A stretch of DNA of 64,000 bases from Pseudomonas sp. GM48 (GCF_000282335.1 NZ_AKJM01000045.1:28422-92421); one strand, 5' to 3'; numbered from the stretch's first letter, positions 44,908 to 53,789 are shown. Notes: generated by a model from the sequence alone, not told the origin. Program-made: numbers and translations.

Positions 44908-47136
44908 CTAAACGCTCTCTGACTTATATTCGTAGTTGTAATAACCATAATCGGCATAGCCATATTTGGCCGAGGCGCGTTTTTCAACGCCATTGAAAAT
45001 GGCGCCTTTCAAATCAATACCATTTTGAGCAAAGCGGCGCATGGTCAATTCAATTTCACGAACAGGGTTAAGTGCAAAGCGCGTCACAATCAAGCTAGTG
45101 CCCGACTGGCGACCGACAATCGCCGCATCCGTCACCGCCAGCAATGGTGGGGTATCCAGAATCACTAGGTCGTACTGGGCGCTGACTTCGTCCAGAAAGG
45201 CACTGAAGTTCGCGTGCATTAGCAGTTCTGAAGGGTTGGGCGGTATTTGTCCGCGGCCGATAACGTCAAGATGCTCGAATTCAGTTTTATTGATCGCGGT
45301 TGCCAGGTCGCAGCGCTTGACCAGTAAATCCGACAGCCCGTTTTCAGCGGGAGTCCCGAATACTTTATGCAAATACCCTTTGCGCATATCCACGTCGATC
45401 AGCAAAACACGCTGGCCGGTCTGAGCGATGACTGCGGCAAGGTTTGCGGATACGAACGTTTTACCTACCTTGGGGCTCGGGCCGGAGATCATCAGGCGAT
45501 TATTACTGGCTTCGAGCATGGCGAAGTGCAGGCTGGTGCGCAGGCTGCGTAATCCTTCTATGGCCAGGTCGGTGGGGTGACTGCTGGCCAGTATGGGGGC
45601 GGCGTTGTTAGCGCGGCCTCGGCCACTTCGCAGGGTTTTGTTTTCTTCACCTTTTTGCAGTGTGCTGAAAGGAATGGATGCATACACTGGCAATCCCAGC
45701 TGTTCAATTTGATCCGGATTTTCCACGCCGCGGTTAAGGGCTTTGCGAAACAACACCACTGCAATAGCGAGGGAAGCACCGAGCAAGGTGGCGATAATTA
45801 CTATCAGGGGCTTCTTGGGTTTAACGGGCTTTTTCAGATCCACATCAGCGGTGTCGATCAAGCGCACGTTGCCCACGGTGCCGGCACGCATTACGTCCAG
45901 TTCCTGGGATTTATTCAGGAGCTGGGTATAAATTTCGGTGCTGACTTTTACGTCGCGGGTGAGGCTAAGCAGTTCTTGCTGCGTTGAAGGCAAGCCTTCG
46001 ACTTTTTTGGCCAAGCCATCCTGCTTGGCTGTCAGCTCGCCTAATTGGCTGAGCAAGGCCCGATAGGCGGGGTGCTGACGGGTAAACTTGCGATCCATTT
46101 CCGCTTGCTGCAATTTCAATTCGGAGATGCTGGTATCCAGCGCCACGATCTGATCGAGAATGGCTTTGGCTTCCAGGCTGATATCGATGGATTTACTGCG
46201 AATTTGATACTTGTTCAGGGCGTTTTCGGCTTTTTCCAGGTCTTTACGGACCTGAGGCAGTTGATCTTTTAGGAACTCCAGGCTTTGAGCCGCTTCGGCC
46301 GATGTCCGCTCGACATTTTGCCTTACATAGAGCTTGGCGATTTCATTGAGGATTTGAATGGCTTCGGCCGGTTTCTCGCTCTCAAGAGCCATTCCGATCA
46401 TGCCGGATTCTTTACCGCGCTCTGATACATCAAGTACCTTTTGGTACTTCAAGATGCTGGTCAGGCGTGGGTCACGTACAATGTTGAACGTTGTGCCAGG
46501 ATTGGCCTGCAGCACCTCGACTTGCAGTTTGATTCCGTCCTGGTCATAGGCCTGACCCACTTGGCTTTGGACCAGGACATTGTCGTCTTCATCCAGCAAC
46601 GTGAAGTGGCCGTTTTCACCGTTGACCAAGGTTAGTTCCTGGCTCAGGAGCTCTTGTGGGAGCTCAAGCTGAAATATTTTCAGGGTTTCACCACCCCAGG
46701 CAAAGCTGTTCATGCCAAACCAGGGCGTCGCAACCGTATTATCAGCGTCCGGTTTGAAATGACGAGCAATAAAGTCGCCGATCACCGGAAATCGGTTCGG
46801 CTCAACAGTGATATCCAGGGATAGATTCTCGACAACCTTGCCGATGATGGCACGCGACTTGATTAATTCGATTTCTGTGGTTGAAGGTGACTCTTTACCC
46901 AACATGCTGTTGATATCGGAGAAACCGAGCATGTCATTTTTTTTTGCCTCCACCTGTATCAAGGCCGTTGCCTGGTAAACAGGATTGGCCAACAGCGCAT
47001 ACGCCGTGCCAACGGCCATAGAGGCAGCAGTGATCCCGGCAATCAACCATTTATGATCGACCAGTGTCCCGAGTAGGCCCATCAAGTCGATTACATCATC
47101 ATCGTCATGTGAGGTTAATGCTGGAGTTTGCTGCAT
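44908..47136 (-). CDS. wzc: Wzc polysaccharide co-polymerase / BY-kinase
   Basis: Inner-membrane protein of 742 residues. An N-terminal Wzz domain with TM1 (about 33-52), a long periplasmic coiled-coil region, GNVR and TM2 (about 440-460, PLIVIIATLLGASLAIAVVL) are followed by a cytoplasmic tyrosine kinase. The kinase has Walker A GPSPKVGKTF, Walker A' LLIDVDMRKG and Walker B DLVILDTPP. The C-terminus is a tyrosine cluster (KYGYADYGYYNYEYKSE). Wzc controls polymer length by cycling autophosphorylation, reversed by Wzb encoded just upstream. Confidence 0.96.
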   Translation of the reverse strand: MQQTPALTSHDDDDVIDLMGLLGTLVDHKWLIAGITAASMAVGTAYALLANPVYQATALIQVEAKKNDMLGFSDINSMLGKESPSTTEIELIKSRAIIGKVVENLSLDITVEPNRFPVIGDFIARHFKPDADNTVATPWFGMNSFAWGGETLKIFQLELPQELLSQELTLVNGENGHFTLLDEDDNVLVQSQVGQAYDQDGIKLQVEVLQANPGTTFNIVRDPRLTSILKYQKVLDVSERGKESGMIGMALESEKPAEAIQILNEIAKLYVRQNVERTSAEAAQSLEFLKDQLPQVRKDLEKAENALNKYQIRSKSIDISLEAKAILDQIVALDTSISELKLQQAEMDRKFTRQHPAYRALLSQLGELTAKQDGLAKKVEGLPSTQQELLSLTRDVKVSTEIYTQLLNKSQELDVMRAGTVGNVRLIDTADVDLKKPVKPKKPLIVIIATLLGASLAIAVVLFRKALNRGVENPDQIEQLGLPVYASIPFSTLQKGEENKTLRSGRGRANNAAPILASSHPTDLAIEGLRSLRTSLHFAMLEASNNRLMISGPSPKVGKTFVSANLAAVIAQTGQRVLLIDVDMRKGYLHKVFGTPAENGLSDLLVKRCDLATAINKTEFEHLDVIGRGQIPPNPSELLMHANFSAFLDEVSAQYDLVILDTPPLLAVTDAAIVGRQSGTSLIVTRFALNPVREIELTMRRFAQNGIDLKGAIFNGVEKRASAKYGYADYGYYNYEYKSESV

Positions 47137-47173
47137 AAGTGGGTTCTTTTTTAACAGGTATTCGAGGAGTGGT

Positions 47174-47614
47174 TTAGCGTGCGAGACGCCGTGCCCAGGC
47201 GGTTACTGCTTCTTCAATCAACGCGTATGCATGCACAAAGGCAGGTTTGCCTTGACGGTAGGGGTCGCTGATTTCGCGGTTGTTCTGCCACTTGCCCAGC
47301 AAGAAGACCTTGCCTCGCGCTTCAGGCGCGATCTTGAGAACACGGTCTATGTGGGACTGCTCCATCACCAGGATCAGATCCGATTCGCTGATGGTGGCGG
47401 GGGTCAGTTGATTGGCTTTGTGCTCTTTTGGCAGATGGCCATGCTCTTCCAGTACGGCCCGGGCGGTGGGCTCGATAGGGTGGTCCTGTAGCGCGCCAAG
47501 ACCCGCGGAGCTGACTTCGATGTCGGACCTGCCCAGTGCATCCCGCAGCAAATGTTCTGCAGTGGGGCTTCGGCAAATGTTGCCAATGCAAACGATGAGA
47601 ATCTTGTTAAACAA
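47174..47614 (-). CDS. wzb: Low-molecular-weight protein tyrosine phosphatase Wzb
   Basis: Phosphatase of 146 residues that dephosphorylates the tyrosine cluster of Wzc. It has the P-loop VCIGNICRSP (CX5RS) near the N-terminus and the general-acid loop SDPYRQG near 115. The TTG at 47614 is chosen because GGGAGG lies five bases upstream and the protein then begins FNKILIVCIGN as in homologues; the longer frame from 47656 has no site. It precedes wzc by 37 bases. Confidence 0.94.
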   Translation of the reverse strand: MFNKILIVCIGNICRSPTAEHLLRDALGRSDIEVSSAGLGALQDHPIEPTARAVLEEHGHLPKEHKANQLTPATISESDLILVMEQSHIDRVLKIAPEARGKVFLLGKWQNNREISDPYRQGKPAFVHAYALIEEAVTAWARRLAR

Positions 47615-48226
47615 GGCAACCTCCCTGGAAATTCCACACTTGCGGTGATGGTGCAATTGGAAAGACTGAAATACTGTTTTTCTTCAATGGCACTTTTGTT
47701 ACGGCTTGCAGCTATTGGGTGTGTGCCTCTTTCCGTGAGGAATTGCCGTACTGGATGAAACAGTTCACTGCGAAGACTCTGGTCTGCTGGAATCTCGACT
47801 TGGAGCGTGCTTGACAGTTGCTGTGCTAAAAATCATAACTGGCAACCCACGACAAACTCAACCATTAAATGCCACGTGATTATTCAGCGCATACGGAAAA
47901 AAAATATCAATATATAAAGTCAGATATTAAATAACACCACCAACTCTTAAAATAACATTGCTGGCTATTATCTGACAGATTTTAACATTCTCGGCTTTTT
48001 TGTGTTGTGCAGTATTGGGCTGTGTTAAATAGCGTGAGGTACGGTTTGATGATAAGTATAGGGGATTGCTTTGGGTAAAGCGTTCTCCAGCATTCGTTTA
48101 TTGCCAATGAGTTTCGCGTGTTTTTAAAGGGCACAGTTTCCATGATCGGTCAACTCCGTTTTCCAGCTGTGTTTCCATCCTTGGGAGAAATCCGTCGCAA
48201 GGTCGAGGAGAGAACCACGGAGCTAC
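47615..48226. other. Divergent control region between wzb-wzc and the RfaH-type gene
   Basis: About 610 bases with no supported gene. The middle (47870-48060) is AT-rich and probably holds the promoters of wzb-wzc (minus) and the antiterminator gene (plus). No ops core was found in it on either strand. Confidence 0.5.
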
Positions 48227-48793
48227 TTGACCACACAGGCGCAGAAGGGGCTGATTGTGTCCATCCATAGTGCTTCGGCTGTTCAAGCGAACTTGCCTGA
48301 GAGTCTCACTGCTAGCGCGTGGTATTTGGTTCAATGCAAGGCGAACCAGGACGAGCGTGCAGAGATCAATCTGGTTAACCAGGGGTATACCTGTTTTCGC
48401 CCTACGCACCGGCGCGAGCGTGATTTGCAGGGGCGTAGGCGGATTATTCGCGAATCGCTGTTTCCGGGTTATCTGTTTATCCAGCTTGGCTCAGGTGAGA
48501 GCTGGGCACCTTTGCGTTCTACCCGTGGTGTATTGCGAATTGTCAGTTTTGGAGGCAAGCCGCTGCCCGTAGGTGATGACTTGATCGCACAACTTTATAA
48601 GCACGATAGCGAAGCCCCTATGGAGGCCCTGTTTGCCTGTGGAGAGAGGGTGCGAATCAATGAGGGGCCTTTTGTCGATGTGGAAGCGATCTTCCTGGCG
48701 ATGGAGGGAGAGCAGCGTGTGTTGCTCCTGATGACACTGCTGCAACGTGAGCAAAGAATTAGCGTCCCCCTGATTAATATCAGTAAGCATTGA
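48227..48793 (+). CDS. rfaH: NusG-paralogue transcription antiterminator, RfaH type
   Basis: Protein of 188 residues. The NGN domain begins ASAWYLVQCKANQDERAEIN (about 29-48) and continues through CFRPTHRRERDLQGRRRIIR, SLFPGYLFIQL and RSTRGVLRIVSFGGKPLPV; the KOW region ERVRINEGPFVDVEAIFLAM follows near 145-165. This is the RfaH layout: shorter than NusG and with the charged specificity region. The TTG at 48227 with CGGAG upstream is only one option, since RfaH normally starts just before the WYLVQCK block. Its likely target is the JUMPStart element 3.5 kb away in the same locus. Confidence 0.9.
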   Translation: MTTQAQKGLIVSIHSASAVQANLPESLTASAWYLVQCKANQDERAEINLVNQGYTCFRPTHRRERDLQGRRRIIRESLFPGYLFIQLGSGESWAPLRSTRGVLRIVSFGGKPLPVGDDLIAQLYKHDSEAPMEALFACGERVRINEGPFVDVEAIFLAMEGEQRVLLLMTLLQREQRISVPLINISKH

Positions 48794-48870
48794 CACGGCG
48801 CGTTGGTCCCGGCCCGCCAATCAACGAGCAGATACCATTCTGGCAACAAAATTAGTTGCTCTCGTCTTCG

Positions 48871-48883
48871 CCCCCCCCCCCCC
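48871..48883. repeat. Poly-C tract of 13 bases
   Basis: An uninterrupted run of thirteen C follows the antiterminator gene by 77 bases. Such a homopolymer is slippage-prone and may also be affected by sequencing error. It lies outside any supported gene, next to an IS66 remnant. Confidence 0.9.
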
Positions 48884-49049
48884 TCAGTAGGCATTAAGCT
48901 TTTTTCGCAGCACCGGGAAGGTAGCGGTCTCAGTCAGGACCGCATCTTTATGGCGTAGCTGACGTTCCGGCTCGCGAACAGATTTATGCCGTCACGCGAT
49001 TGCCCGATATCCACTTTTTTGCGGTCAACTACCGCCGTTGTGCTTGCCT

Positions 49050-49262
49050 GATGATAAGTCCGGGCATGCCGATATTGCCCTGAATCTGCTCAGCGGGCTG
49101 TACGGTATCGAGCGGAGATTTAAAAGAAGTTGGCGATGAACATCGCCGGGAAAGTCGACAGCAGAACAACCTGTCGCTGCAGTTGCAGGCGTGGCTGGTG
49201 AAAGATCCAGCCACGAGTGACGAGGCTAACGCAGTGCGCAAATGGCTTGCTTCTCCTGGTTA
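49050..49262 (+). pseudogene. Remnant of an IS66-family transposase (TnpC)
   Basis: In one frame bases from about 49068 encode ADIALNLLSGLYGIERRFKR before a stop; in another frame KEVGDEHRRESRQQNNLSLQ continues with LQAWLVKDP. Together these match consecutive parts of IS66 TnpC (the ...LNLISGLYGIERDLKEVGDEHRRESR... region), so a frameshift broke it. The rest of the transposon is missing; the flanking 48884-49050 is non-coding and may be further decayed IS sequence. No inverted repeats were identified. Confidence 0.75.
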
Positions 49263-49278
49263 GCCTGCAGGTGCACCA

Positions 49279-50673
49279 TCAATAAATGTCTTTCGACAAC
49301 AAGGTGAACGGCGTCTTCAGCAGGATTTTCACATCCAGCCACAACGACCAGTTATTGATGTACTTAAGGTCGATCTCGACGCGCTTCTGCATCTTGTCGA
49401 TGGTGTCGGTCTCGCCGCGGCAACCGTTGATTTGAGCCAGTCCGGTGATCCCCGGTTTGATTCGGTGGCGCGCCATGTAGGCGAGAATCTTGCCGGAGTA
49501 GTAGTTATTGTGCGCAACGGCATGAGGGCGTGGCCCGACCAGCGCCATATGGCCCTGCAAGACGTTGAACAATTGCGGCAACTCATCGATGGAAGTGCGA
49601 CGGATAAAGCGCCCGATCGGGGTGATCCGCGAGTCGTTACGACTGGCTTGCTTGACCTCGTGATCGTCGTGCACACGCATCGAGCGAAACTTCCAGACCT
49701 TGATGACCTTCCCGTTCCACCCGTGACGGTCCTGTTTGAAAAATACCGGACCATGGGAGGTGAGTTTGACGGCCAGGCCAATGATCAACAGTAGCGGGCT
49801 TAGAGCGATAATGGCCATCAGCGCCACGCTTTTATCGAGCAGGCTTTTGCTCAACGCGGCAGTGGGTTGGCTGGTCAGCGGGCATTCAATCAAATGGATT
49901 GCCGGCATGCCATCCACATCACTGACCGAGTGATTGAGCAGCGTCAGGCTGTTCAAGCCCGGGACCCAGACCACATCTACGTTGGCATCCAGCAAGTCGA
50001 CATACATTTCTTCGATTTGTGCCGCTTCGCTCAGGGGTAGCGTGATGTACAGGCGTCGGATGTCATGAGTCTTGATCAGTTCGAGTAGTTCCTCTTGCGG
50101 GCCTACGACAGGTGGCGCGCCTGTCTCCAGCAAAGGGGGGGTGTCGGAGCTTACCAGGCCGACCAATGGGAAGTGCTCGAGAGCACGAAGCTTGTTAGCC
50201 AATCCCAGCGCCAGCTCGCCAGTACCCACAATCAGCGTTCTACGCTCAATTTGAAGCGTCCGTTGGTAGTACTTCGAAAAACCATGCAGCGGGATGTACA
50301 GCAGCGCCTGCGCGATGTAGCTGCAGACAGCCCATATCAGAATGATTTGACGAGAAAACAGTTCATTAGCCTTGCAGAGAAAGGCGACAATAGCTAACGC
50401 CGCCAGTGTCATTGACCAACCCATCAGGAGTCTTACCAAGCCCTCCAGGAAATTGTCTTTCTTTGCGTAGACACCACACCAGGAATAGGCTGGAACCGAT
50501 GCAAGCACAGTAAGCGTTGCGCATACTCGATAATAGAACTCAACCGTACCCGTCTGGTAATAAACCAATATTAATAACAGGGCAACAACAAGGCCTTGGC
50601 CAAGTATCCACTGTCCCCAGAAGGTCAGTCCTTTGAGGGTGGTATTTCGATTGATACGAAGATTGTTAACCAT
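49279..50673 (-). CDS. wcaJ: Undecaprenyl-phosphate glucose phosphotransferase, WcaJ-type
   Basis: Initiating transferase of 464 residues that links hexose-1-phosphate from UDP-hexose to undecaprenyl phosphate. Four N-terminal membrane segments and a Rossmann-like cytoplasmic domain (ERRTLIVGTGELALGLANKL, about 141-160) precede a re-entrant hydrophobic segment and the bacterial sugar transferase domain (VFFKQDRHGWNGKVIKVWKF, RRTSIDELPQLFNVLQGHMALVGPRPHA and GITGLAQINGCRGE). The ATG at 50673 has GGGGAT upstream. With galU in the locus, glucose as the first sugar is likely. Transcribed alone on the minus strand. Confidence 0.95.
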   Translation of the reverse strand: MVNNLRINRNTTLKGLTFWGQWILGQGLVVALLLILVYYQTGTVEFYYRVCATLTVLASVPAYSWCGVYAKKDNFLEGLVRLLMGWSMTLAALAIVAFLCKANELFSRQIILIWAVCSYIAQALLYIPLHGFSKYYQRTLQIERRTLIVGTGELALGLANKLRALEHFPLVGLVSSDTPPLLETGAPPVVGPQEELLELIKTHDIRRLYITLPLSEAAQIEEMYVDLLDANVDVVWVPGLNSLTLLNHSVSDVDGMPAIHLIECPLTSQPTAALSKSLLDKSVALMAIIALSPLLLIIGLAVKLTSHGPVFFKQDRHGWNGKVIKVWKFRSMRVHDDHEVKQASRNDSRITPIGRFIRRTSIDELPQLFNVLQGHMALVGPRPHAVAHNNYYSGKILAYMARHRIKPGITGLAQINGCRGETDTIDKMQKRVEIDLKYINNWSLWLDVKILLKTPFTLLSKDIY

Positions 50674-51024
50674 ACGATATCCCCAAAATACGTCCATTCG
50701 CGTTTCGACAGACAAGAGCCAAAATTAATGCAGTAAGAGTTGTTTTTGTTGTTAGATGGCGGAGCATTGATGATCGAAACGCCAAGAGGGCGGCGTCGTC
50801 ATCAATGCATAGGTTAATTTATTAGTGCAAGCACTGTCTGACGACTTTTAACGAGTGGATGGTGTATGGGATTGATATATATGGGCGAGAAACGCGTTAG
50901 AAATAGTCTGGCTTCAGCTTTTTTAACGCGACTTTATAGAGGGGTGGTGAGGCAGATAGGGGGGGTAAAATGGCGTGCTTTTTTATTGTTGTATTGCACT
51001 GCCGGGGCGAACAATCTTAATTGC
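50674..51024. other. wcaJ upstream region with a strong dyad
   Basis: This 351-base region has no supported gene; the plus-strand frame at 50866-51135 runs antisense into the regulator gene and has no family resemblance. It holds a long inverted repeat: GCATTGATGA (50764-50773) against TCATCAATGC (50799-50808), with an inner CGCC/GGCG pairing. It is not followed by a T run, so an operator or mRNA structure upstream of wcaJ is more likely than a terminator. Confidence 0.55.
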
Positions 51025-51711
51025 TCAAACTGGATTTTTCACGCGTACGATTTTCTGTATCAGGCAGTACCCGCGATTCCTGACGGCACGAAAAAGACGT
51101 TCACCATTACTGGCGTTTTTAAACTTTTCCTGTAACCGGCTTAGACACATTTCGAGACCCCGATAATGTTCAGGTTCTCTGCCGATGCTGCGGATAAGAT
51201 CGTCCTTGCTGACCACGCGATCATCATGGTGCAGCATTTTTTTAAGCAGTGTGGCCTCCAGGCCAGTCAAGACAATTTCCACGTCATCTTTGATCAACGC
51301 GTCGCTGCCATCGCTCAGTCGCCAGGTTTCAGTCAGTGGCGTGTGCGGTATGGCCGTCTGGGGGGTGTATTCCTGGGTGTCGTCTCTGGAGTTGCCCACA
51401 GTTGATGTGAAGTGAGTGAATTTAGTTACGGATTGGGCAGCTTGCCATTCGGACTTGAACGTCGAAAGGATGCGCTGAGTATCATGCTTGATAACCGGCG
51501 GGACCATTCTGGCCACATGCGGGGAAATGAATTCCATTAGCTTGGGGGCAGAAGTGGGTGGCGCAACACCTTCAAAAAACATCTTTGCCTGTGAAGTACC
51601 ATAAGTGTTATATCGCTTGCTGGACAGTAATGCCTCAAGCTCCAGTTGTAGTGCAGGGTTGTGAGTAACTACCACAAAGTATTTTCTTGGGAGGGTTGTG
51701 CTGCTATCCAT
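51025..51711 (-). CDS. Winged-helix (OmpR-type) regulator with non-receiver N-terminus
   Basis: Protein of 228 residues. The C-terminal part (about 135-225) is an OmpR-type DNA-binding domain: KDDVEIVLTGLEATLLKKML, DDRVVSKDDLIRSIG, GLEMCLSRLQEKF and FRAVRNRGYCLI. The first 100 residues show no receiver motifs and no phospho-acceptor aspartate; they begin with a short beta-like stretch KYFVVVTHNPALQLELEALL. The ATG at 51711 has AGGAG with good spacing. It starts 34 bases after the degenerate EAL gene, so the two are probably cotranscribed. Probable regulator of the EPS locus, target unknown. Confidence 0.8.
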   Translation of the reverse strand: MDSSTTLPRKYFVVVTHNPALQLELEALLSSKRYNTYGTSQAKMFFEGVAPPTSAPKLMEFISPHVARMVPPVIKHDTQRILSTFKSEWQAAQSVTKFTHFTSTVGNSRDDTQEYTPQTAIPHTPLTETWRLSDGSDALIKDDVEIVLTGLEATLLKKMLHHDDRVVSKDDLIRSIGREPEHYRGLEMCLSRLQEKFKNASNGERLFRAVRNRGYCLIQKIVRVKNPV

Positions 51712-51745
51712 GGCTCTCTCCTGTGTTGCACGTCTGGGTGTCGAT

Positions 51746-52489
51746 TTAAAGGTTGTCGGCAGGGGAGTAGTGACTCCCTTGAAAGTAATCAAAGGGCAGC
51801 GCGCGTGCCAGTATATGGCTGGCAGCATGCTCGACTCTGTCCGCTATAAAGGAGACTTTAGTGTTGTGACTGAGCATGGTCATACGTTCGTGCAGACGAT
51901 TGAATAACTCCGGATTGCCACTGAGCTTGAGGCTCAAGTCTAGAGAGGAAATGGAAATCTTTATATAGTCGAATAGATTCATGGTTGTAAAGATTTCGAT
52001 ACGTTCATCGTCGATGTTGTAGTCGTCGAGTGCGATTTCTATACCGTGATCTTTCAATAGATATACGTTGTGAAGGATTTTCTTTTTTTCTGCGAAACTG
52101 ACCGCCGAGAGGGGGAGCTCATTGAGTGCGATAACCAGTGTCTGGCCCAATTCGCGCAGAGTGGCGCCGGCCTGTATCAACTCTTCTGTGAGCGCAAAGT
52201 TGGCGAGATCTGACTGTCCTACGCAAACAAATCTACGGCTTAAGTATTTGTTTCCGTTAGTAGTGTTGCGATCTTTTAGCGAGAAGGCAATGAGCCTGGT
52301 TTGCATCAGTACTTCACTGTAGATCCCACTCATCTGATACGCCTCTGGCGCGTAGGACGCGGAAGCAGAGTCGTCAAAATGTATTCTGATCTCGCTGCCA
52401 AACGGGCAGTCATCCCGAGTGAGGATCAATTGTCGAGACAGGTAATGCTCAGCGTGATCGTAAAGTGGCACGCTCCCTGTTGCGTTCAT
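51746..52489 (-). CDS. Degenerate EAL-domain protein
   Basis: Protein of 247 residues whose fold resembles an EAL phosphodiesterase domain but whose catalytic motifs are lost. TLVIALNELPLSAV, GIEIALDDYNIDDERIEIF (DDFG becomes DDYN), LFDYIKISISSLDLSL (DxxKID region) and FIADRVEHAASHILARALPF (AEGVE becomes ADRVE) can be recognised in order, with YFQGSHYS at the end. No EAL triad is present, so cyclic-di-GMP hydrolysis is unlikely; such proteins usually act by protein contact. It lies between two winged-helix regulators on the same strand. Confidence 0.75.
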   Translation of the reverse strand: MNATGSVPLYDHAEHYLSRQLILTRDDCPFGSEIRIHFDDSASASYAPEAYQMSGIYSEVLMQTRLIAFSLKDRNTTNGNKYLSRRFVCVGQSDLANFALTEELIQAGATLRELGQTLVIALNELPLSAVSFAEKKKILHNVYLLKDHGIEIALDDYNIDDERIEIFTTMNLFDYIKISISSLDLSLKLSGNPELFNRLHERMTMLSHNTKVSFIADRVEHAASHILARALPFDYFQGSHYSPADNL

Positions 52490-52518
52490 AATACAGAAAC
52501 TCCCTTCTACATTAAAAA

Positions 52519-53259
52519 TCAGGTTGTCGAGATCAGACCCCTGATTAAACGATATCCATGCCCGCGAATACTTTGTATGGCGTTGGTGCCGTACATGCCT
52601 TTTATTTTGCCGCGAAGGCGGCTGATGGATTTTTCCAAGGCTCTTGGATCATAAAAATTAATATTAAGGCCCATGACGTTGGCGATTTCATCATGGCTTA
52701 ATATATGATTTTTTGTTTGCGAAAAAGCCTCAAGAATTCTCATTTCCGCAAACGATACGTCAAGTCTTTTATAGTCCCCAATAAGGCACATGCGAGTGGG
52801 GTCTAAAAACAGGCTGTTTTTCCTCTGCCATTCCGGGCTGTCAAAAAACTCGGAAAGTACCTCGGCATTTTCGTCGGGGGTACTGTTGAGATTTATGCAG
52901 TAATCGGCTCCCGCAAGATAGTACTTCATCTTGTTGAAGGTGCCTGGACCGATGATGGCTGCGGAAATTATTGACGCCAGATTGTCGGCGCGAAGGCCTT
53001 CGATCAAGGTGAGGCTTTCAGCAATCGCTTGAGGGCTTTCAATAACGATAAAGATCGCACGGTATGAATTAGGACTCTTGTTCCTATTGAATGAGTTGCT
53101 GTAGCACATTGCATCAACGGCAATATCCTTGCCTACGTGGCTTGCGACTAATTCCCTAAAGCCCTCAGCTAGCGTATGGGTTCGACCGATGGTGAGAATA
53201 CCTGTCTCCTCCTTCACTTCGCTGTGGCCTGAAGTCGTTATTTTCCCTATAAGCATCAT
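52519..53259 (-). CDS. Winged-helix regulator with pseudo-receiver domain
   Basis: Protein of 246 residues. Residues 60-140 have receiver-like strand and helix alternation (SYRAIFIVIESPQAIAESLT, SIISAAIIGPGTFNKMKYYL, AGADYCINLNSTPDE) but the acceptor aspartate is replaced by a VIES segment, so phosphorylation is not expected. The C-terminal OmpR-type wHTH (about 155-240) includes YKRLDVSFAEMRILEAFSQT, LSHDEIANVMGLN, SRLRGKIKG and IQSIRGHGYRLI. It starts the regulatory trio; 29 bases separate it from the EAL-like gene. The start codon may be either of two adjacent ATGs. Confidence 0.8.
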   Translation of the reverse strand: MMLIGKITTSGHSEVKEETGILTIGRTHTLAEGFRELVASHVGKDIAVDAMCYSNSFNRNKSPNSYRAIFIVIESPQAIAESLTLIEGLRADNLASIISAAIIGPGTFNKMKYYLAGADYCINLNSTPDENAEVLSEFFDSPEWQRKNSLFLDPTRMCLIGDYKRLDVSFAEMRILEAFSQTKNHILSHDEIANVMGLNINFYDPRALEKSISRLRGKIKGMYGTNAIQSIRGHGYRLIRGLISTT

Positions 53260-53462
53260 GCTTTGACTCGGATGGGTGCTGGCATTCGAATGTTAAAGCA
53301 CCCATTCTCAATTGTGACTGACAATTGGTAACATTTCATCGGAATTTGAAGCAGTCGACACGTTTTTTCTAACATTGTTGATGAATCTGACGTGATCGCT
53401 TGCTCTTTCGCGGTATGGGCGGGGGAATGCCCGGGACACTTTGTGCTAGGTGGAGCATAGCA

Positions 53463-53789
53463 TTATGCCATCTTTTGCGTCGGCGTCCCGATTTTTCGAG
53501 CCCATAGGCTGTACATGTGGCTGAAGGTTGTATCGCGCTTCGTTTCATATCCAGGGAGTATCAAGTCTTGAAAATTTCTTGTTTGCCAGATGCACTCAAG
53601 CTTTTTTTGTGAGGATATATCCATTAATAACTGATCTATAACTTTTTGCGGGTCAGTGCTAGTGGTGGACATTTGATAACGACCAGTTTTAATGCGCGGC
53701 TTAATGCGTTTTACTCTCGTGTTGGCCAAACGGGTTTCATCAGGGCTAACTAACGTCAGGTCTGATATTTTTCTTTTCTGGATGCGCAT
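53463..53789 (-). CDS. Uncharacterised small basic protein
   Basis: I do not recognise this protein of about 108 residues. The N-terminal third is strongly basic (RIQKRKISDL, RVKRIKPRIKTGRYQ), followed by a helical segment (PQKVIDQLLMDISSQKKLEC) and an aromatic C-terminus. No signal or membrane segment. No good ribosome binding site is visible for the ATG at 53789 or the TTG at 53807. It lies between the regulator trio and uppP on the opposite strand to uppP, and may be a local regulator or spurious. Confidence 0.45.
   Translation of the reverse strand: MRIQKRKISDLTLVSPDETRLANTRVKRIKPRIKTGRYQMSTTSTDPQKVIDQLLMDISSQKKLECIWQTRNFQDLILPGYETKRDTTFSHMYSLWARKIGTPTQKMA

Noticed and set aside
49029..49045. 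ops-like GGCGGTAGTTG on the minus strand near the IS66 remnant
   Set aside because: It departs from the consensus at the final base, lacks the JUMPStart context and lies downstream of wcaJ in decayed IS sequence.
50866..51135. Plus-strand frame upstream of wcaJ
   Set aside because: It runs antisense into the winged-helix regulator and has irregular composition without domain features.
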